A DNA stretch of 64,000 bases from Gammaproteobacteria bacterium (GTDB taxonomy: Bacteria; Pseudomonadota; Gammaproteobacteria; Steroidobacterales; Foliamicaceae): positions 145,661 through 209,660 of the forward strand of contig VXSK01000003.1 in the NCBI GenBank assembly GCA_009838035.1, given 5' to 3'. The position numbers and the translations under genes were made by a program. This document shows, piece after piece, positions 59,523 to 64,000 of the stretch. Within the stretch, counting starts at the first letter, position 1. Each line of letters starts with the position of its first letter. The notes under the pieces are model-generated. The model searched no databases, was not told the origin of the DNA, and saw only the letters and a program-made list of their open reading frames with translations.

Positions 59523-59630
59523 ATGTTCCAGAAATCCCGAAGACGCGTCCATGCCGCCCTGCTGGTGCTGCTGGCGATGGCGTTTTACGGCGGCTTCATC
59601 CTGGCGCAGTGGATAAGGAGCGGCGCGTGA
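59523..59630 (+). CDS. 35-aa membrane protein in the oxidase operon
   Basis: A short ORF between ctaD and ctaG: MFQKSRRRVHAALLVLLAMA followed by FYGGFILAQWIRSGA. A basic N-terminus precedes a single TM helix of about 20 residues, then a short polar end. Its stop overlaps the ctaG start (GTGA), so it is translationally coupled. Small TM proteins in this slot are seen in other proteobacterial cox operons and may be a minor oxidase subunit or assembly factor. Confidence 0.65.
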   Translation: MFQKSRRRVHAALLVLLAMAFYGGFILAQWIRSGA

Positions 59631-60187
59631 AGCCGGACAAGCGCAAGGCCGGCAACCGGCGCCTGGTGCTGACGCTGGGCGGCGCGGTGGCGGGCATGTT
59701 CGCCTTCGCGTTCCTGCTGACGCCGCTGTACGAGGTTTTCTGCGAACTCACCGGGCTGGACTCGGAGCGGCTCACGCGCGCGACCCAGCCTTCCGGCGCC
59801 GCCGTCGCCTCGGAAATCGACGAAAACCGAACGGTCACCGTCGAGTTTCTGACCAACACGATGAACCCGGCGGCCTGGGAGTTCCAGCCCGGCGACCTTC
59901 GCATCGAGGTCACGCCCGGGCGCACGGCCGAGACCGTGTTTTACGCCGAGAACCTGCTTCCGCATGACGTCATTTCCGTCACGCGGCCCAGCGTGCGGCC
60001 GCTGGAGGCGGTGAGTTACGTTTCCAAGCAGGTCTGCTTCTGTTTCGAGGAGCAGGCGTTCGCGGCCGGCGAGCGGCGCGAGCTGCCGATGCGCTTCACG
60101 ATTGATTCCGAACTGCCGGCGCACGTTGAGACCGTGACGCTGGCCTACACCCTGTTTACCGCCGAACCCGGTTTAGGAGGAAGTTGA
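59627..60187 (+). CDS. ctaG: Cytochrome c oxidase assembly protein CtaG/Cox11
   Basis: 186 aa from the GTG at 59627, chosen because AGGAG lies seven bases upstream and it overlaps the stop of the 35-aa ORF; a GTG at 59609 is less likely. One TM helix (about residues 15-35), then TPLYEVFCELTGL and a periplasmic domain with VEFLTNTMNPAAWEF. The copper-binding C-F-C-F motif is present as KQVCFCFEEQAF. Cox11 delivers copper to CuB of subunit I. Its stop overlaps the ctaE start. Confidence 0.93.
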   Translation: MKPDKRKAGNRRLVLTLGGAVAGMFAFAFLLTPLYEVFCELTGLDSERLTRATQPSGAAVASEIDENRTVTVEFLTNTMNPAAWEFQPGDLRIEVTPGRTAETVFYAENLLPHDVISVTRPSVRPLEAVSYVSKQVCFCFEEQAFAAGERRELPMRFTIDSELPAHVETVTLAYTLFTAEPGLGGS

Positions 60188-61065
60188 TGGCCGACACGAA
60201 ATCGGACTATTTCGTACCGCATGGCAGTCCCTGGCCCATCGTGGCCTCGGTGTCCATGTTCGCCATGGCGCTCGGGGGAGCGTTGTGGCTGAACGGTTCG
60301 GACGCCGGCAGGACCGTGCTGCTGCTCGGCCTGGCTGGACTCACGTTCATGATGTTCGGCTGGTTCGGCACAGTGATCAGGGAGAACATCGCCGGTCTCT
60401 ACAGCGACTGGGTTGACCGCTCGTTCCGCCAGGGAATGGCGTGGTTCATCTTCTCCGAAGTCATGTTCTTCGTCGGCTTCTTCGGCGCGCTGTTCTACGC
60501 CCGCGTGCTGGCCGTGCCCTGGCTGGGCGGCGACGGCATCGGCGAGGCCACCAACAGCCTGCTGTGGTCCGGGTTCGAGTCGGAATGGCCCACCAACGGC
60601 CCGGGCGAAATCGGCGGCGACGCCGAAGGCAACTTCCAGACCATCGGCTGGGGCGGCCTGCCGCTTCTGAACACGGCCCTGCTGCTCACGTCCAGCGTCA
60701 CGATCACGATCGCGCATCACGCGCTGAAGAACAACAACCGCAGGCTGCTGAACATCGGCACCCTGCTGACGATCATTCTGGGCGCCGTGTTCCTGTACGT
60801 CCAGGCCTATGAATACGTGCACGCGTACCAGGACCTCGGCCTCAGGCTCAGCACCGGAATCTACGGCTCCACGTTCTTCATGCTGACCGGATTCCACGGC
60901 GCGCACGTCACGCTGGGCGTGATCATGCTGATCGTCACCTACATCCGCATCCTGCGAGGGCATTTCACGCCCAACGAACACTTCGGCTTCCAGGCCGTGT
61001 CCTGGTACTGGCACTTCGTTGACGTGGTGTGGGTGTGCCTGTTCATCTTCGTTTACGTGCTGTAG
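60187..61065 (+). CDS. ctaE: Cytochrome c oxidase subunit III
   Basis: 292 aa from the ATG at 60187, with AGGAGGA upstream and overlap with the ctaG stop. Seven TM helices; the family signature FFMLTGFHGAHVTLGVIML and the C-terminal EHFGFQAVSWYWHFVDVVWVCLFIFVYVL are clear, as is MAWFIFSEVMFFVGFFGALFYAR. Subunit III stabilises the oxidase and its proton uptake. SURF1 and heme A synthase genes are not in this window. A diheme cytochrome c follows after 16 bases. Confidence 0.95.
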   Translation: MADTKSDYFVPHGSPWPIVASVSMFAMALGGALWLNGSDAGRTVLLLGLAGLTFMMFGWFGTVIRENIAGLYSDWVDRSFRQGMAWFIFSEVMFFVGFFGALFYARVLAVPWLGGDGIGEATNSLLWSGFESEWPTNGPGEIGGDAEGNFQTIGWGGLPLLNTALLLTSSVTITIAHHALKNNNRRLLNIGTLLTIILGAVFLYVQAYEYVHAYQDLGLRLSTGIYGSTFFMLTGFHGAHVTLGVIMLIVTYIRILRGHFTPNEHFGFQAVSWYWHFVDVVWVCLFIFVYVL

Positions 61066-61081
61066 CAGAGGCTTTGTGCGA

Positions 61082-61684
61082 ATGAGTAAGAAACTGCAAC
61101 TGGCGGCCTTCCTGGTGACGGCGGCCCTGTCTTCGCAACTGGCGGCCCAGGACGACCCGACCGCGGGCGACCCGGAGCGCGGGCGCATACTCGCCGAGCC
61201 CTGCCTCGGCTGTCACGGCATCGAAGGCAACATGACCACCTATCCGCCGTACCACGTGCCGAAGCTGGGAGGTCAGAACCCCAACTACATCGTCAAGGCT
61301 CTGCAGGGCTATGCGGGCGACGACCGCGAACACGACGGGATGCATGCGCAGGCCGCCGACCTGACCGAACAGGAACTCAGGGACATCGGCGCGTACTTCG
61401 GGGGGGAGACCGCCGTTGAGGCGAACACCGAGGTCACGCCTCCGGAATCGGGGATCTTCTGCGTGTCCTGCCACGGCGTCAACGGTGTCAGCATCACGAC
61501 CGAGTTTCCGCACCTGGCCGGCCAGCATGCCGACTATCTGAACGAGACCATCCGCCAGTACCTGGAAGGCGAACGCAGCGACATTTCGATGAACGCCTTC
61601 CTGAACATGCTCACCGCAGAGCAGTTGAACGAGCTGTCGGAGTTCTACGAGAGCCAGCCGGGCCTGGTTACGGCCGAGCGCTGA
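61082..61684 (+). CDS. Diheme cytochrome c, oxidase electron donor candidate
   Basis: 200 aa from the ATG at 61082. A signal peptide (ending SSQLAAQ) is followed by heme sites C-L-G-C-H and C-V-S-C-H, with PKLGGQNPNYIVKALQGYAGDD and PHLAGQHADYLNETIRQYLEGERSD as paired helices, and Met ligands in GMHAQAADL and SMNAF. It is a c4-type diheme cytochrome. Position 16 bases after ctaE makes it the likely physiological electron donor to CuA. Its stop overlaps the CTG start proposed for nth. Confidence 0.87.
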   Translation: MSKKLQLAAFLVTAALSSQLAAQDDPTAGDPERGRILAEPCLGCHGIEGNMTTYPPYHVPKLGGQNPNYIVKALQGYAGDDREHDGMHAQAADLTEQELRDIGAYFGGETAVEANTEVTPPESGIFCVSCHGVNGVSITTEFPHLAGQHADYLNETIRQYLEGERSDISMNAFLNMLTAEQLNELSEFYESQPGLVTAER

Positions 61685-62322
61685 ACGCCGAAAAGCGAGC
61701 GGAGATCTTCCGGCGGCTGAGCCGGACGAATCCGCGCCCCACCACGGAGCTTTCCTACGGCTCGCCGTTCGAGTTGCTGGTGGCCGTGGTGCTGTCGGCC
61801 CAAGCCACCGACGTCGGCGTGAACAAGGCCACGAAGACGCTCTTTGCCGAAGCCAATACGCCGGACTCGATGCTGAAGCTGGGCGAGGCGGGCATTCGCA
61901 GGCACATCCGGACGATCGGGCTGTTCAACGCCAAGGCGGCCAACGTCGTTTCCTTGAGCCGGATCCTGCTGGAGGAGCACGGGGGCGAGGTGCCGCGCGA
62001 GCGCGAGGCGCTGGAAGCCCTGCCCGGAGTGGGCCGCAAGACCGCCAACGTGATCCTGAACACGGCCTTCGGCGTGCCCGTGATCGCTGTGGACACCCAC
62101 GTGTTCCGTCTTTCCAACCGCACCCGGATCGCGCCGGGCAAGAACGTGGTCGAAGTCGAGAATCGTCTGATGCGCCTGACGCCGAAGGAATACCTGATGC
62201 ACGCCCATCACTGGCTGATCCTGCACGGCCGCTACGTGTGCCAGGCGCGCAAGCCCCGCTGCCCCGATTGCGTGATCGCCGACCTCTGCGAATACCCGAA
62301 GCGCCTGCGCCCCAAAGAGTAG
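61681..62322 (+). CDS. nth: Endonuclease III
   Basis: 213 aa if started at the CTG 61681, where translation reads (M)NAEKRAEIFRRLSRTNPRPTTELSYGSPFELL, which follows the E. coli Nth N-terminus (MNKAKRLEIL...NPHPTTEL) residue by residue. No ATG, GTG or TTG exists in that frame in the right place; the next, a TTG at 61774, would delete conserved sequence. Catalytic LPGVGRKTANV (Lys) and VDTHVFRL (Asp) are present, as is the 4Fe-4S loop C-x6-C-x2-C-x5-C in CQARKPRCPDCVIADLC. It removes oxidised pyrimidines and cleaves abasic sites. The CTG overlaps the previous stop (CTGA), suggesting coupling. Confidence 0.9.
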   Translation: MNAEKRAEIFRRLSRTNPRPTTELSYGSPFELLVAVVLSAQATDVGVNKATKTLFAEANTPDSMLKLGEAGIRRHIRTIGLFNAKAANVVSLSRILLEEHGGEVPREREALEALPGVGRKTANVILNTAFGVPVIAVDTHVFRLSNRTRIAPGKNVVEVENRLMRLTPKEYLMHAHHWLILHGRYVCQARKPRCPDCVIADLCEYPKRLRPKE

Positions 62323-62335
62323 AATCCCGGGGGAA

Positions 62336-63163
62336 ATGACCCCCGAAATTAAAGGTATCTCCGGCGCCGGCCTCGGCCTCCGCCGCCCGTATCTCAAGCC
62401 GTTCACGGAGGAACCGCCCGAAGAGGTCGATTTCTTCGAGCTGGCGCCCGAAAACTGGATCGGCGTGGGCGGCGCGCTCGGCAGCCGGCTCGAATTCTTC
62501 ACCGAACGCTGGCCGGTCATCGCCCACGGTCTTTCGCTGTCGATCGGCGGCCCCCACCCTCTCAACGAGGCGCTGGTGCGCGACGTCGGCGCCTGGATGG
62601 ACGAATACGGCGTGCGGCTTTACTCCGAGCACCTGAGCTACACGAGCGACGAGGGGCAGCTCTACGACCTCCTGCCGGTCCCGTGCACGGCGGAGGCCGT
62701 GCGTTACGTCGCCGGGCGCATACGGCGGGTGCAGGACATCCTGGGCCGGCGGATCGCGGTGGAAAACGTGTCCTACTACGCATCCATGGGCGCGGAAATG
62801 AGTGATGCCGAGTTCCTGGCCGCGGTCCTCGAGGAAGCGGACTGCGGTCTGCTGCTCGACGTGAACAACGTTTACGTCAACAGCGTCAATCACGGCTACG
62901 ACCCGCGCGCCTTCCTGGACGCGATTCCGGCCGAGCGCGTGCTTTATTTGCACACGGCGGGACACTACGACGAGGCGCCGGACCTGCTGATCGATACCCA
63001 CGGCGCATCCGTCAAGGAAGAAGTCTGGGACCTGCTGGCGCATGCGTACAAGCGCCTGGGCCCGCGACCCACGGTCCTCGAGCGCGACTTCAACCAGCCG
63101 CCGCTGCCGGAGCTGCTCGCCGAAGTCACCCGTATCCGCGACGTCCAACGCACCTGGGCATGA
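62336..63163 (+). CDS. DUF692 (UPF0276, BufB/MbnB-type) protein
   Basis: 275 aa, ATG with GGGGGAA upstream. GAGLGLRRPYLK, PENWIGVGGALG, GLSLSIGGPHPLN, SEHLSYTS, VENVSYYAS, LLDVNNVYVNSVNHG and LHTAGHY are the conserved blocks of DUF692; their His, Glu, Asp and Asn residues bind a multinuclear iron cluster in a TIM barrel. Characterised members (MbnB, TglH, BufB) modify cysteines of ribosomally made peptides together with a partner. The partner gene overlaps by four bases (ATGA). No short Cys-containing precursor is visible upstream, where nth ends 13 bases before. Confidence 0.92.
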   Translation: MTPEIKGISGAGLGLRRPYLKPFTEEPPEEVDFFELAPENWIGVGGALGSRLEFFTERWPVIAHGLSLSIGGPHPLNEALVRDVGAWMDEYGVRLYSEHLSYTSDEGQLYDLLPVPCTAEAVRYVAGRIRRVQDILGRRIAVENVSYYASMGAEMSDAEFLAAVLEEADCGLLLDVNNVYVNSVNHGYDPRAFLDAIPAERVLYLHTAGHYDEAPDLLIDTHGASVKEEVWDLLAHAYKRLGPRPTVLERDFNQPPLPELLAEVTRIRDVQRTWA

Positions 63164-63918
63164 CCGACGATTTCCAGGCCCTGCAGCGGCAACTCACCGC
63201 CCACCTGCGCGACCCGCAATCCAACCCGGCGCCGGAAGGCCCCGAAGACCGGCGCATCGGCATCTACCGCCGGCTGGTGTTCGGCAACGTGTCGCGCCTG
63301 CTGGCAGCGAACTTTCCCATCGCGCGCAAGCAGCTCGGCAAAGATGCGTTTTCCGCCCTGATCCGAAACTTCCTGCGCGAACACCGCGCCGAAACACCGT
63401 ATTTTCCGCGGCTGGCCGGCGAACTGCAGGCTTGGTACCAAAAGGTCCAGCACCGCCGCGAGCACGACCCCGCGTGGCTGCGGGAGCTGATCCTGTTCGA
63501 ATCGGAAAAGCGCAGGTTAAGGAACTGCGCGGACCCGGCGCCGGCCGCGGAGATCGATCCCGACGGCGACGTCATTTCCGGCGTTCCGGCGCCCTCCCCC
63601 CTGCTGCGGTTGCTGACGCTGCGTTACCCCGTGCACAAGGGCAAATCCGAAAGGCTAGACGATTCGCCACCCGACGTGCCGTCCTTCCTGCTCCTGAGGC
63701 GCGACAGCGCCGGACGGATGCGAACCGAGGAACTGGGCGTCCTCTCCGCGGGCCTCCTGGCCATGATCCTCGACGGCGCCACCCAGACTGGCGCCGAATT
63801 GCTCGAAAACATCATGCATCAGGCGCCGGCCGACGCCCGCGCCCCCTTGATCAAGCAGGGAAAGGAACACCTCCGCCGCTTCCGCCGCATAGGCGTGCTG
63901 CTGGGAACGTACCGCTGA
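63160..63918 (+). CDS. DUF2063 (BufC-like) partner protein
   Basis: 252 aa, starting in an ATGA overlap. LQRQLTAHLRDPQSNPAPEGPEDRRIGIYRRLVFGNVSRLLAANFPIARKQLG is the N-terminal helical domain of DUF2063, a family found beside DUF692 proteins and thought to recognise the precursor peptide and hold it for modification. The C-terminal half (LLRLLTLRYPVHKG and FLLLRRDSAGRMRTEELG) resembles the winged-helix-like domain of TglI/MbnC-type partners. With the preceding gene it makes a complete two-subunit modifying enzyme. Confidence 0.85.
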   Translation: MTDDFQALQRQLTAHLRDPQSNPAPEGPEDRRIGIYRRLVFGNVSRLLAANFPIARKQLGKDAFSALIRNFLREHRAETPYFPRLAGELQAWYQKVQHRREHDPAWLRELILFESEKRRLRNCADPAPAAEIDPDGDVISGVPAPSPLLRLLTLRYPVHKGKSERLDDSPPDVPSFLLLRRDSAGRMRTEELGVLSAGLLAMILDGATQTGAELLENIMHQAPADARAPLIKQGKEHLRRFRRIGVLLGTYR

Positions 63919-64000
63919 ACGCCTGGAAGTAGGGGCATTGCGCCCACGGCGTCCCGCCCTCGAAGTCGCTCACGGGAGTCAATAACGCCGGGGCGTCGCC
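63919..64000. repeat. Dispersed repeat, partial (window edge)
   Basis: Shares CCTGG near the start and the string CGGCGTCCCGCCCTC with the triple-hairpin repeat at 48187-48296, again directly after a stop codon. It contains a short hairpin (GGGC/GCCC around 63934-63945) and is cut by the window end. No gene can be seen in these 82 bases. Confidence 0.55.

Noticed and set aside
1-64000. CRISPR arrays, rRNA genes, prophage structural genes
   Set aside because: No regularly spaced repeats, rRNA motifs, or capsid, tail or terminase genes are visible anywhere in the window.

Overview
This is a GC-rich chromosomal window, by eye about 65% GC over most of its length. The serS-lolA-ftsK-trxB cluster, TonB-dependent receptors, lipoproteins and an aa3-type cytochrome oxidase operon point to a Gram-negative proteobacterium, most likely an aerobic and probably uncultured gammaproteobacterium. 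No rRNA or phylogenetic marker beyond housekeeping genes is present, so placement stays at class level.

Layout. 1-6 kb: tandem NylB-like serine hydrolases, a FAD monooxygenase, a lipoprotein, a SnoaL-like protein, a short-chain dehydrogenase and an MFS transporter. 6-9.2 kb: a zinc locus, with a Zur-type regulator and a MerC-like membrane protein divergent from a His-rich ZnuD-like receptor, and a Zur-box-like palindrome between them. 9.3-19.5 kb: a second TonB receptor, an outer-membrane barrel, a LuxR-type regulator with a perfect 20-bp palindrome upstream, an NhaC-like antiporter, and a minus-strand oxidoreductase operon. 19.6-25.9 kb: two BrnT/BrnA toxin-antitoxin pairs with similar operators bracket an acetyltransferase, a monooxygenase, an SRAP protein, a medium-chain reductase and a sulfatase.

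26-43 kb is an AT-richer genomic island with IS remnants near both sides. It looks like a defence island: a PIN-like protein and a membrane protein, a large fused adenine methyltransferase with a nuclease-like N-terminus, an Ec67-type retron (RT-TOPRIM with recognisable msr-msd RNA) plus a small ORF, a 1283-aa SIR2-domain protein paired with an HhH-like protein, a DUF4365-TPR protein and a small two-gene membrane unit. The retron cassette lies between two copies of a ~92-bp sequence. One copy is the live 5' end of the SIR2 gene; the other is a frameshifted relic.

43-64 kb is core: tRNA-Ser(UGA), serS, lolA, ftsK, trxB, a FemAB-like protein, diheme cytochromes c, an ornithine-cyclodeaminase-like enzyme, a threonine-dehydratase-like enzyme, an S9 peptidase, the cytochrome oxidase operon (ctaC, ctaD, a 35-aa ORF, ctaG, ctaE, cytochrome c), nth with an apparent CTG start, and a DUF692/DUF2063 pair. 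GC-rich hairpin repeats occur at 48.2 kb, 49.9 kb and the window end.
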